A stretch of 64,000 nt of DNA. Source: Mangrovimicrobium sp048323675 (lineage in GTDB: Bacteria > Pseudomonadota > Gammaproteobacteria > Pseudomonadales > Halieaceae). The stretch lies in contig NZ_JBLWFK010000002.1 in NCBI RefSeq assembly GCF_048323675.1, positions 682,001 to 746,000 on the forward strand. Reading direction: 5' to 3'. The notes under the pieces are model-generated. The model worked only from the letters and a program-made list of their open reading frames with translations, was not told the DNA's origin and ran no database searches. Below are positions 53,237 to 61,945 of this stretch, in pieces. The position numbers were made by a program, and so were the translations under genes. The first letter of the stretch is position 1. Each line of letters opens with the position of its first letter.

Positions 53237-54430
53237 TTACCAAGGCAGCGCTACCACCGGGGACACGATGAAACGAAGTTGGTAATCCGGCCCGAAGTCG
53301 TCCGGCGATTCCAGGTAGTGCCAGTACTGCACACCGAACTTCCACGGGCGCCCGCCGAGGAACATGGTGCGGGAAACGCCAATCGCCAGCGGGAGCGTCA
53401 GCTTGTTATCGCTGTTGCGCGCCTCGTGGTTGTAGGAAAACGTTGGCGAGCCATTGATTTGCCAGCCACCGCCGAGGTTGAAAGCGTAGAAGTATTGCCC
53501 GCCCGTCACATTGGTGTCGTAATCGTTCTTGCCGGCAACATCCCATTGTTGGGTGACCAGCACGCCCAGCACGCCCCAGGGGCGCACCATGGCGACGGCG
53601 GCTTCCGGACCCAGCAGCCACTGGTCGAGACCGGCATTGTCGTCGGTCGCCGTCGGCAGTGTGCCCGTCACGCCGCCCAACAGAACGATGCCGCCGGGGA
53701 GTGTCTTGCCCAGCGAGAGGTCGAAACCGATGTCGCCCAGCTCCCAGGTAACATCGTTGAATTGGCCGGCCCCCGAAGGCACATCCTGCTTGACGATCAC
53801 CGGGATCGCCGGCCGCACGAATACGTTCGTGGTCTCGTCCAGGGGATAGGGCAATGAGGGCTGGAACAGCAGGCGGGTAGCCTCCTGGCTCCCCGCACCG
53901 GGGAGATCACCCTGGTAAGCGACGTAATCGAAATTGAAATTCATTGTACCCATGGCGGTGTTGGGGTTGGACAGCTCCGCAGCGACTTCTTCAGCCGAGG
54001 GCCTGGCCAGCCCGCCCGGTGCCGCCTCTTCGCCGCTGGCCAGCTTGTCGCCGACCAGGTGAAAATGGGTGAATTCGCCGGTACCGGTATTGCGCACACG
54101 GTAATGCTGGAGGTCGTCCCGATCCTGCTCGAAGGTGAAGCAATTGGTTTGCTTTTCAGCCGAGGTGTAACAGACACGGTCCTCGCCCTCGACCTGCCAG
54201 GTCCGGCGAAAAACTTCGCCCCAAGCCTCGATACGCGCGGTACCGTCAGGTGCGTAGTAACCAGTTACCGTGCGGCCTGGCTTTACCTCAATTTCCGCGG
54301 TGGCGCCGCTGACCAGGTCGATCAGGTTCTGGCGGCCGGTGACGGCTGTCCAGTCCTCGGCATGCAGTGCAGGTGTTACCGCGGCCAGTAAGGAAAGTCC
54401 TGCAAGCTTATTGGTGAGTCGATTCGACAT
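53237..54430 (-). CDS. Outer-membrane beta-barrel protein, transporter-like
   Basis: A 397-residue protein with a signal peptide (to about residue 24, LHAED) and a beta-rich C-terminal two-thirds with alternating hydrophobic residues and glycine turns. It resembles the family of outer-membrane transporters for aromatic-compound uptake (MetA/phenol-degradation type). Segments FNFDYVAYQGDLPG, DVTWELGDIGFDLSLGK and FGVQYWHYLE fit barrel strands; it ends VALPW, an aromatic C-terminal residue as needed for barrel assembly. The N-terminal 130 residues are a separate, cysteine-containing domain. It follows the arylsulfatase gene on the same strand. Confidence 0.65.
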   Translation of the reverse strand: MSNRLTNKLAGLSLLAAVTPALHAEDWTAVTGRQNLIDLVSGATAEIEVKPGRTVTGYYAPDGTARIEAWGEVFRRTWQVEGEDRVCYTSAEKQTNCFTFEQDRDDLQHYRVRNTGTGEFTHFHLVGDKLASGEEAAPGGLARPSAEEVAAELSNPNTAMGTMNFNFDYVAYQGDLPGAGSQEATRLLFQPSLPYPLDETTNVFVRPAIPVIVKQDVPSGAGQFNDVTWELGDIGFDLSLGKTLPGGIVLLGGVTGTLPTATDDNAGLDQWLLGPEAAVAMVRPWGVLGVLVTQQWDVAGKNDYDTNVTGGQYFYAFNLGGGWQINGSPTFSYNHEARNSDNKLTLPLAIGVSRTMFLGGRPWKFGVQYWHYLESPDDFGPDYQLRFIVSPVVALPW

Positions 54431-54535
54431 GTGCTAAAGCCCCCATTGAGGATCGGTGCTGGTTACCAGGGGGTGGCCCCAAACTTTATTCATTCATTGA
54501 ATCCGGGCAGTACCAGCCCGGAGTAGCCCCCAACA

Positions 54536-56944
54536 TCAGTCATCGTCTGGCGAACGCGCATACTCTGGAGATTTTTCCAGGAGGTTCGCAAAATGCAGGC
54601 GCTTCAGGGTTCCCTCGAAAGCGAAAGGTGCATTGTCGAAGTAGGCATCCGCGACAGGCGAGTTTGTGTCCCGACCTACATCGAAGGTTTCCGAGGCTGT
54701 GAAGGTGCCTGGAATCGTGCGTTCAACAGTGCCACTGGCCGCTTCCTTACCGTTGATCCAGAACTTCAGTTTCGCAGGCGCCGCCCGCTCAAGCGGTGTG
54801 CGCATCTCGAACGCGATCTTGACCTCACCCGCCGGCAGCTTCCCGACCTTTATCTTGTCGCGTTTGAGCATGAGTGCACTGTACTCGTAGTACAGATAGC
54901 CATCGAGCGCGTACAGAGTCACGCCGCCGGCATAACCGCCCATGGCGAAGATTACGCCGTTGACGTTTTTCGGCACCTCGGCGTCGATCTCTGCGCGGAG
55001 ATTGCCGTTGCGTACGTTGGGCGCCTGACTCTCGGGTATGCGTGTGAGTCCGTCGAAGAGGGTCCATTCGGTATTGCTGCTGCGCTTCATTTCATGTGGG
55101 TTGAAGGGGCTGAACAGGCCGCCACCGATTGGCAGAACCTTGTTTTCCTTTGCTACCTCCAGGAAGAGCGCTTTCATCTCAGCGAGTTTTTCAGGCTTCT
55201 CGTCGGCAAGGTTATGCATCAGGGAGTAGTCGTGTCGTGTGTCGTACAGCTCCCATTTATCCTGCATCGGGTCCCAATTTCTAATGTCGGGCAACTTGGC
55301 AATCCAGGGCGCCCGGGGGCCGAAGGTGCTGGCCATCCAGCCTTCATGGTAGATGCCGCGACTACCCATGATGTCGAAGTACTGCGTTTTCTTTCGTTCT
55401 GGCGCGGTAGCTGAGTCGAATGTATAGGCGAAGCTCTCCCCGTCAATCGGGTCCTGCTCGAAGCCATCCACTACCTTGGGCAGAGTAATGCCGAGAATCT
55501 CGTAGATCGTCGGGACCACGTCGTTGACATGGGCGAACTGGGGGCGGGGGGTTTTGTCAGGCTTGATGCGCTTCGGCCAGGAAATCACCATTGGGGTACG
55601 TGTTCCACCCCAGTCGGCAGCAATCAGCTTGGTGTAGCGGAAGGGGCTGTCGCCGGCCCACGCCCAGCCGGAGTGATACATGTTATCCGTCTTCGGACCG
55701 CCGATCGCATCGAGTCCACCCAATGTATCCAGTACGGCGATGTGTTCAGCAACCGTGCTGGGGATACCATTTTGCGCGTTCAGTTCGGCAATGCTGCCGC
55801 TCATTCCCTCGGCGGAGGCACCGTTGTCAGAGAAGATGTAAATCACCAGAGTATTGTCGCGAATGCCCCTGGCCTCCAGTTCGTCGATCAGTCGACCAAC
55901 CTGAACGTCGGTATGCTCCAGAAAGCCGGCATAGACCTCCATCAACCGCGCCTGGAAAGCACGCTCGTCTTCAGGGATATCCTTCCAGGCGGGCATGCCT
56001 TCAGGACGCGGCGCCCGTATTGTATCTGCCGGAATCCATCCCATCGTTTTTTGCCGCTCGAAGACCCGCTTCTGGTAGGCATCCCACCCGTCGTCGAACT
56101 TGCCTTTGTACTTGTCCGCCCAGGCTTTCGCGACCTGGTGCGGGCCGTGAACGGCGCCAGGGGTCCACCACATCAGGAAGGGTTTATCGGGCTGCAGGGC
56201 CAGGTGGCGGCGCATCCAGGTGATCGCCTTGTCCGCCATGGCCTCAGTAAGGTGGTAGTCCTCGTAGTTGTCGACATGCGGCGCCGAGATCGGCGTAGTG
56301 TTCTCCCACAACGTGGGCTCCCATTGGGATGTCTCGCCCGCGATGAAACCATAGAAATAATCAAAGCCGCGTCCCGTCGGGGTTCGATCATAAGGGCCGT
56401 TGGCGATCTGGTCGACCGGCGTATTGTGGTCCTTGCCGAACGCCGCGGTGGCGTATCCGTAGTAGCCCAGCACTTCAGCGATGGTTGCCGAGGATTTTGG
56501 AATTACGCCCGTGTAGCCGTCCCAGTCGTTCGCCAACTCGGCAATCTGTCCGAATCCAACGCGATTGTGATTCCTCCCGGTCATCAACGCCGCCCTGGTC
56601 GGCGAACACATGGCGGTAGTGTGAAAGGCATTGTAGGCAATGCCTTCATTGGCCAGGCGGGATAACGTCGGCGTGTTGATATCGCCGCCAAAGGTGCTCG
56701 CTTGTCCGAACCCGGCATCGTCGAGCATGACAATGAGTATATTGGGGGCGTCCTCGGGCAGGTGGCGTGGTTGCTGGCGCCACTTATGCACGGACTCCTG
56801 CATGGTCAACCCAACCTTGCCGCCCATAGGGGGAGTCGGGAAGGGCAAAACATCCTGAGCGGTCACGAAACCGGCAGCAAGAGACAGGACAGCAGCAACG
56901 CTGAGTATAAGGTATCGATGGACGCAACGATGTATTGTATTCAT
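54536..56944 (-). CDS. Periplasmic arylsulfatase (type I sulfatase)
   Basis: Hydrolyses sulfate esters. The 802-residue protein has a signal peptide (cleavage near AQ, residue 30) and metal-site residues MLDDAGFG near 73-80. The formylglycine motif is CSPTRAALMTGRN with Cys113, which must be oxidised by an FGE enzyme or sulfatase-maturating enzyme; no such gene is in this window. The C-terminus (about 600-790) has an extra beta-sandwich-like region, giving the longer PF00884 type seen in marine bacteria. Substrate unknown. It lies about 105 bases upstream of the barrel gene, possibly an operon. Confidence 0.93.
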   Translation of the reverse strand: MNTIHRCVHRYLILSVAAVLSLAAGFVTAQDVLPFPTPPMGGKVGLTMQESVHKWRQQPRHLPEDAPNILIVMLDDAGFGQASTFGGDINTPTLSRLANEGIAYNAFHTTAMCSPTRAALMTGRNHNRVGFGQIAELANDWDGYTGVIPKSSATIAEVLGYYGYATAAFGKDHNTPVDQIANGPYDRTPTGRGFDYFYGFIAGETSQWEPTLWENTTPISAPHVDNYEDYHLTEAMADKAITWMRRHLALQPDKPFLMWWTPGAVHGPHQVAKAWADKYKGKFDDGWDAYQKRVFERQKTMGWIPADTIRAPRPEGMPAWKDIPEDERAFQARLMEVYAGFLEHTDVQVGRLIDELEARGIRDNTLVIYIFSDNGASAEGMSGSIAELNAQNGIPSTVAEHIAVLDTLGGLDAIGGPKTDNMYHSGWAWAGDSPFRYTKLIAADWGGTRTPMVISWPKRIKPDKTPRPQFAHVNDVVPTIYEILGITLPKVVDGFEQDPIDGESFAYTFDSATAPERKKTQYFDIMGSRGIYHEGWMASTFGPRAPWIAKLPDIRNWDPMQDKWELYDTRHDYSLMHNLADEKPEKLAEMKALFLEVAKENKVLPIGGGLFSPFNPHEMKRSSNTEWTLFDGLTRIPESQAPNVRNGNLRAEIDAEVPKNVNGVIFAMGGYAGGVTLYALDGYLYYEYSALMLKRDKIKVGKLPAGEVKIAFEMRTPLERAAPAKLKFWINGKEAASGTVERTIPGTFTASETFDVGRDTNSPVADAYFDNAPFAFEGTLKRLHFANLLEKSPEYARSPDDD

Positions 56945-57161
56945 GCCGACCCCGGAATTTAAGCTCGATAGGATCTTCTTAGCTGCAGTAAACTTAGCAA
57001 AAAATTCGTCTTGCGGGACGGCAACCTGCTGAGGAAGTCCGGAATCACGTGGTGATTTGACTCAGATCAATATTTTGAAGCCAGGGGCGGCCTGTATATT
57101 TCACTAGCGGAATGATTCGGAACGAAAACCGCTTGCTCCAGTGGGCGATGTGATGTCCCCG

Positions 57162-57199
57162 AATAGGCGAAAGCGGCCAGGTCCGCTTCCACCTCAAAG
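57162..57199. repeat. 38-bp direct repeat, copy 1
   Basis: Pattern AATAGGCGAA.GCGGCCA.GTCCGCTTCC, 36 of 38 bases identical to the copy at 59207-59244 in the same orientation. It sits in the 303-base gap 56945-57247 between the arylsulfatase and DUF3604 genes, where no other feature was recognised. Confidence 0.9.
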
Positions 57200-57247
57200 C
57201 GGAAGGTAGCCCTCACGATCGCCACTACGGCGGGGTAACCTGACTCC

Positions 57248-59080
57248 CTATGGTGAATACCAAATGGGACTGGACCATGCTCTCTCCTGAATCGATTCAG
57301 GCAAATCTTCCGGAGTCTCCACCCCCAGTCTGGCGCTGTCATACGTCGACCAGCGAGGGGTTGGTATCTGCAGTACCCGCACATAATAGACAGAGTAACG
57401 CTTGGGATCGAAGTCAGGGTCACTCCACACGGCACTCAACTCTGCAGCGCCTATCGTGTTGGTATAAGTCGCGGTTTTGACGTCGACAGTACTTCCAACA
57501 GACGGAATTTTTCCGTCCTTGTCAGCCTTGCGGTCGTCGGACACTGCCACATTGTAGATTTTTTCGTGAGTCTGCCCATTGCCGTCAACCCAGCCCTTGA
57601 TGACCTGGACCCGGTCGAGGTTGGCGCCGTTCGCCTCCTTCATCGCCGCGATCAGGAAGGTCGGAGACTTCCCCTTGGGCGCTTTTGCAAGATCTCCACC
57701 CATCGGTACACCGCTAGCGTAGGCCGCATCCAACCAGCCAGATTTGGCGAGCGCATCCTGTTCAAATCCATAGCCGCCAAAAAAGCGCACTTTCATTCGC
57801 GGGCCGGACGTGGCGTAGGTTTCCTTGCGCGCGATAGCGGCGAAGACTTCCTCGCGAGTATTTGCTTTGGCCCAGACAGCCGCAACCCCTCCACTGCTGA
57901 ACTGCCTTACCTGTTTGGCGGCAGCCTTGCTGACTCCGGGCGGGCCATACAGCCTGTGTTTGGGGTCATTCTCAAAACCGAACTTGCCAGTGTAATTGTC
58001 TTCCTCGATGGCGCTGGCGGAATTGTGTGTATCGGAGTCACCGATAAAGCCGTACTTGAAGGGATTGCCCTTGCCGTCCTGCTGCAATTGCAGCCCGCGG
58101 ATCAGTGCTTCACGCATATAGCCCCCGCGCTTGTGCTCAGGAGGTGTCGCGGTGGAAGCCAGCGTGTAATCCCAGATTTCAAAGCCGGCGAACTCGTCAT
58201 TCGGTGACAGCGAAGGGTGAACCTCCGATGTTCCTTTTATCTGGGAGATTTCATACAGCGTTTCATTGTGCATGCGTGCCTCGGCGTAGGCCTTGTTGAG
58301 GCTGCTTCCGCCGTAGGAGGTTTCGAGCGGGAACATCAGTCCATCGCTGGCATTGCCGTTGTGGGGGATTGCAAGTAGTTTCGCACCCCCGGCGCGCTCC
58401 TGGTCCATCCACTTCCACAAGTCTTCCGGCACGTCGGAGTCGATCGCGGAGAACGGCTGGGCGGGCAGATTATCCGTGTCGGCAAAGAAGACCACGCGGT
58501 GCAGATTGCGCCAGCCCGGGTTCGAGGTCCATTCGAAGCCTGCAAATGTGGTGAACTTGCCCGGTTCATAATGCTTGTTTGTTATATCGACGACCTGCTT
58601 CCAGAGCGATGCCGCAACTGCCGGATCGCCGAGGATTTCGTCCTTGCGGCGGTTGGAGATGCCATCCAGGATTTCGGTGTAGGCGTCGAAGGAGGCCTTG
58701 GGGTCGTCTCCTGTGATCGCCGCGGCGAGGGGATGCTTGCTCACCGGGCTGTCGGGATCGCCCATCAGCGGCAGTGCCCCGAGATATTCGGCGTGGTCCG
58801 ACACGACGTACCAGTCCAGGGGAACTTTGATCTGCAGTGGCGTTCCATCGCCGCCTCCGGGGATCTCCTCGCCCTTGGCCCAGCGGTACGCTTCGTCCGG
58901 GCCGGATATGGCTCCGTTGATATAGGCATCAAAAGACCATGCGGTATGAATATGAAAATTGCCGAAATACACCTCGCGGGTTGGAATGAGGGGAATCTGA
59001 TTGTCGGCGTGCGCGACTGGCAAGATGAACGAGGAAAGCACAATCGACATTAAAAAGACGTTATTTACGAAAGTCTTCAT
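57248..59080 (-). CDS. DUF3604 family secreted metallo-hydrolase-like protein
   Basis: A 610-residue DUF3604 protein with a signal peptide ending AHA-D near residue 25. PHP-like metal motifs are visible: FGNFHIHTAWSFDA with His43 and His45, and VSDHAEYL with Asp95 and His96; a later GDSDTHNSAS adds further metal ligands. The family is common in marine gammaproteobacteria but uncharacterised; a phosphoester or related hydrolase is inferred from the PHP-like pattern. ATG 59080 is chosen at the signal peptide; the frame to 59242 adds unrelated residues containing the repeat. The gene is bracketed by the two 38-bp direct repeats. Confidence 0.87.
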   Translation of the reverse strand: MKTFVNNVFLMSIVLSSFILPVAHADNQIPLIPTREVYFGNFHIHTAWSFDAYINGAISGPDEAYRWAKGEEIPGGGDGTPLQIKVPLDWYVVSDHAEYLGALPLMGDPDSPVSKHPLAAAITGDDPKASFDAYTEILDGISNRRKDEILGDPAVAASLWKQVVDITNKHYEPGKFTTFAGFEWTSNPGWRNLHRVVFFADTDNLPAQPFSAIDSDVPEDLWKWMDQERAGGAKLLAIPHNGNASDGLMFPLETSYGGSSLNKAYAEARMHNETLYEISQIKGTSEVHPSLSPNDEFAGFEIWDYTLASTATPPEHKRGGYMREALIRGLQLQQDGKGNPFKYGFIGDSDTHNSASAIEEDNYTGKFGFENDPKHRLYGPPGVSKAAAKQVRQFSSGGVAAVWAKANTREEVFAAIARKETYATSGPRMKVRFFGGYGFEQDALAKSGWLDAAYASGVPMGGDLAKAPKGKSPTFLIAAMKEANGANLDRVQVIKGWVDGNGQTHEKIYNVAVSDDRKADKDGKIPSVGSTVDVKTATYTNTIGAAELSAVWSDPDFDPKRYSVYYVRVLQIPTPRWSTYDSARLGVETPEDLPESIQERAWSSPIWYSP

Positions 59081-59206
59081 ATCATAGCCTCTGTTATAGA
59101 GGGAGGTGCCGAGGGAAGCAGCTCGGAAAGCGCTCATTAGATTTGCTGGGATTATAGTCAAAGAATCCTGCAAGCGGAGAATTGATAAACGAATAAACGG
59201 TCGGCT

Positions 59207-59244
59207 AATAGGCGAAGGCGGCCAAGTCCGCTTCCACCTCAAAG
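59207..59244. repeat. 38-bp direct repeat, copy 2
   Basis: Same-orientation repeat of 57162-57199 with two mismatches. The copies are 2.05 kb apart and flank the DUF3604 gene, like a dispersed intergenic repeat or a duplication around an inserted gene. A diverged third version may lie near 60282-60326. Confidence 0.9.
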
Positions 59245-59309
59245 GAGTCCTCGCTGTGTGACTTGGTCATCATGCAGATTGGCAACCGGTGCGCGGCCGT
59301 GACAATTGT

Positions 59310-60143
59310 TCAGGGCTGCACACCCCTGGCGACTGCCCGCAAGGGGTTTTTTTTAGCTGATGGATGCAATAGAAAACCCAATACTGCTCCGAACGCAATG
59401 TAGGACGCCACAATTTCGAAGCCATGCACCAGGCGAACTTCAGGGGGCATCACCGGATTAGGCAGCAACAGGGGAGCTATTCCACCCAGTATCGGGAACA
59501 CCAACGCAAATACCCCGACAGCAGCGAGTGGGCCGGCGGAAAAACTCGCTATCAACGGGATCGTCGATACGGTGAATACCATCCCTCTCAACCACTGCCA
59601 GAGCATCAGTTCAGGCAGGGGTGGAATGATCCCTGCGTAGAAGCCCTGTACGAAGGGCAAAATGGCGATACCCGCCAGGAAATACAGTATGGGAAATGTC
59701 GTTGCGCAAACCGTGACACGTAACAGATATACAGGGCAAAGAACCAGCCTGGAAAAGGTCCCCTTTCGCAGGTTCGACCTTGTGTCAAAGAAGTGGCTTG
59801 CCACTACAAATGGAGCCGCCACGCCGACGGCAAGCAGTGATAACCCCACGACTGCAGCCGAGTCGAGTTGCCCGAGGCTGAATATCTGTGCCTCCAGTTG
59901 GATCATCAGAAAGTGCGCAAGTAGAAACAGGCTCAGTGCAACCAGCAAAGCCATACGCGCAAGATTGGAAAAGCTTGCAAGGATGAATAGGCTTGCAGCG
60001 GTCAATACTGCCGACAAAGCTATCGGGGCACTGAAACCCGCTACATCGACACCCAATGTGATGAACAGGAAATAAATGCAACAGCTGAAAAAAGACGCAC
60101 AAAGAAGCGCAGGAGAAAATCTCTTATCCGGCAATGTAACCAT
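59310..60143 (-). CDS. Hypothetical polytopic membrane protein
   Basis: Not recognised. The 277-residue protein is very hydrophobic with about eight membrane segments (first about residues 11-30) and ends in a short basic tail AKKNPLRAVARGV. ATG 60143 precedes the first hydrophobic stretch; a TTG at 60191 would add 16 polar residues. It lies near the DUF3604 gene, 229 bases of spacer away. A YIP1-like or similar small-molecule permease fold is possible but cannot be supported from sequence alone. Confidence 0.6.
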   Translation of the reverse strand: MVTLPDKRFSPALLCASFFSCCIYFLFITLGVDVAGFSAPIALSAVLTAASLFILASFSNLARMALLVALSLFLLAHFLMIQLEAQIFSLGQLDSAAVVGLSLLAVGVAAPFVVASHFFDTRSNLRKGTFSRLVLCPVYLLRVTVCATTFPILYFLAGIAILPFVQGFYAGIIPPLPELMLWQWLRGMVFTVSTIPLIASFSAGPLAAVGVFALVFPILGGIAPLLLPNPVMPPEVRLVHGFEIVASYIAFGAVLGFLLHPSAKKNPLRAVARGVQP

Positions 60144-60467
60144 AGAATGACTCTGTCCTATGGAAATTTTGCTATTGGGAAAGACCGCCAAGGCCAGCTA
60201 TATCTCGAAAGTTGGCGCTCAGGAAAGAGTAGACCAAATTCTCGCAATTAGGCGAAACCGGTCTTCCGCAAATTACTTGCGTCTGGGATGTGGCAGGTGG
60301 CCGCTGTCACCTCAAGGGGGACTCAACATTTCTATAGTGAAGACGCCATTACGCAGTCGCGTACCAGCTGGAAGTAACTCCATAGACAGAAACCCCCAAG
60401 CAATACTCCAACATACCGATGCCTCGATCCGAGCGAGACGCTCGCACCGAGACAAAAGGCATGTAGA

Positions 60468-60743
60468 GCCATCAATGCCCCGGAAACCAACTACCCGGGG
60501 ATGGAACGCAGCTACATGACTTCTGCCGGCCAGATGACCTTGCTGCTTGAATTGGTGGATGCCACCACGGGGGATGTACTCGCGAGAATCATCGACCCCC
60601 AGGCAGACGCCGACGACAACATGTTGACCTGGACCAACAGCGTGACCAACAAGGCGGATGCTGACAGGATCCTGCGGCGTTGGGCGAAAGAATTGCGCGA
60701 GGGGCTGGATAAAACCCGCCAATTGCCACCGAGCGGTTCCTGA
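60468..60743 (+). pseudogene. DUF3313 lipoprotein remnant (C-terminal part)
   Basis: The open stretch reads APETNYPGMERSYMTSAGQM onward and ends TNKADADRILRRWAKELREGLDK, the characteristic C-terminus of DUF3313 lipoproteins. The N-terminal half with the lipobox is missing; an in-frame stop lies at 60465-60467. The ATG at 60501 would give an 80-residue product of uncertain expression. It appears to be a decayed gene in the accessory region. Confidence 0.7.
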
Positions 60744-60799
60744 TAGCCCTGGAAGGAGTGCTGCCGTTTCGGCTCGCCCCAGCTGACCAGGCCGGCTGC

Positions 60800-60991
60800 T
60801 CACAAGGGTTTAACAGTACGCAGGGGGCGCATGAGCGTTAGCGCTTCCTGCATACTGGTTTGCAGCTGGTTCTGCACGGCATTCAGAGACAGGCCGGAAG
60901 CATCAGTGATCACGCTTGCCGGAAGGTTGTCGCTATTCCACCTCCAGCAAAAGAGACTTGAACTCCTTGTGCGTTGCTCAGGTCGCTGCAT
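60800..60991 (-). pseudogene. Possible C-terminal fragment of a sigma-70-like factor
   Basis: A 63-codon minus-strand frame ends with DNLPASVITDASGLSLNAVQ and a following helix, which faintly recalls a sigma-70 region 4 helix-turn-helix of ECF factors. No upstream domains are present. This could be chance; treat as a remnant or ignore. Confidence 0.22.
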
Positions 60992-61068
60992 TAGCGACGG
61001 TGCCCTGTTTGCCTATAAATAACGGGTATTCGAGGAAAAGTTTGGGAGAGGTAAGTATTTGATACGAT

Positions 61069-61142
61069 TGGAGGCTCGGGTCGGAATCGAACCGGCGTAC
61101 ACGGAGTTGCAGTCCGCTGCATGACCACTCTGCCACCGAGCC
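61069..61142 (-). tRNA. cysT: tRNA-Cys (anticodon GCA)
   Basis: A 74-base tRNA with acceptor GGCTCGG/CCGAGCC, discriminator U and encoded CCA. The anticodon loop ACTGCAACT gives GCA. It follows tRNA-Gly by 26 bases in the same orientation, probably one transcript with the promoter at 61311-61338. Confidence 0.97.
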
Positions 61143-61168
61143 TTTTGACTGGAACCAGTCGAGGAAGT

Positions 61169-61244
61169 TGGAGCGGGAAACCGGGTTCGAACCGGCGACC
61201 TCAACCTTGGCAAGGTTGCGCTCTACCAACTGAGCTATTCCCGC
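61169..61244 (-). tRNA. glyW: tRNA-Gly (anticodon GCC)
   Basis: A 76-base tRNA with acceptor GCGGGAA/TTCCCGC, discriminator U and encoded CCA. The anticodon loop CTTGCCAAG gives GCC, and the T loop reads TTCGAAC. It lies between pgsA and tRNA-Cys, the conserved pgsA-glyW-cysT order of E. coli. Confidence 0.97.
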
Positions 61245-61310
61245 TTAAGAAGACTGCTGCTTCGCTACTTCTCACTTCCCGATGCGCGGCTGCACACTCG
61301 AGAGGCGCTC

Positions 61311-61338
61311 ATTGTATTCATCCGTGGATTAGTGTCAA
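61311..61338 (-). promoter_or_regulatory. Sigma-70 promoter of the tRNA-Gly/Cys unit
   Basis: On the minus strand perfect TTGACA (61338-61333), a 16-base spacer and TACAAT (61316-61311) lie about 60 bases before the tRNA-Gly 5' end. Confidence 0.75.
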
Positions 61339-61372
61339 CAGGTATTCCAAAAAAATCTTCCAAGCGCCTGAA

Positions 61373-61945
61373 TCAGAAGGTCTTATCCCGTTCGCGGATG
61401 ACGATCCAGGCGGCTTTCAGGTACACAAACATGGACCACAGGGTCAGCGCCGCGGCGATGTAGAGCACCACGAACAGCAGAGCCGTTAACCAGTTGCCAT
61501 CCCTGCTGGGGTCGACGGCCAGCAGGCCGGTAATGGCGACCATCTGGAAGGCGGTTTTGACCTTGCCGATGTAGGACACGGCGACCGAAGTGCGCTCTCC
61601 CAGTTCTGCCATCCACTCGCGCAGGGCGGAGATGACGATCTCCCGGCCGATGATCACGCAGGCCGCCAGGGTGAACAGGATGGTGTCGTGGCGTTCCACC
61701 AGCAGCACCAGGGCCACCGACACCATCAGCTTGTCGGCCACCGGGTCGAGGAAGGCGCCGAAAGCGCTGGTCTGGCCGAGGCGCCGGGCGAGGTAGCCGT
61801 CCAGCCAGTCGGTAATCGCCGCCACGGCGAAGATCACGGCGGCCACCAGCAGGTGATTGCGGAACGGCAGGTAGAAGACCAGTACCAGGACAGGGATCAG
61901 GCAGATGCGCAGCATGGTCAACGCATTCGGGATATTCAATTTCAC
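61373..61945 (-). CDS. pgsA: CDP-diacylglycerol--glycerol-3-phosphate 3-phosphatidyltransferase
   Basis: Makes phosphatidylglycerol phosphate, the committed step to phosphatidylglycerol and cardiolipin, in the inner membrane. The 190-residue protein has several membrane helices and the complete CDP-alcohol transferase motif: Asp46, Asp49-Gly50, Ala53-Arg54, Gly63, Asp67 and Asp71 within TDWLDGYLARR and GAFLDPVADK. It overlaps uvrC by 4 bases (ATGA), a conserved pairing, and precedes the tRNA-Gly/Cys genes. Confidence 0.96.
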   Translation of the reverse strand: MKLNIPNALTMLRICLIPVLVLVFYLPFRNHLLVAAVIFAVAAITDWLDGYLARRLGQTSAFGAFLDPVADKLMVSVALVLLVERHDTILFTLAACVIIGREIVISALREWMAELGERTSVAVSYIGKVKTAFQMVAITGLLAVDPSRDGNWLTALLFVVLYIAAALTLWSMFVYLKAAWIVIRERDKTF

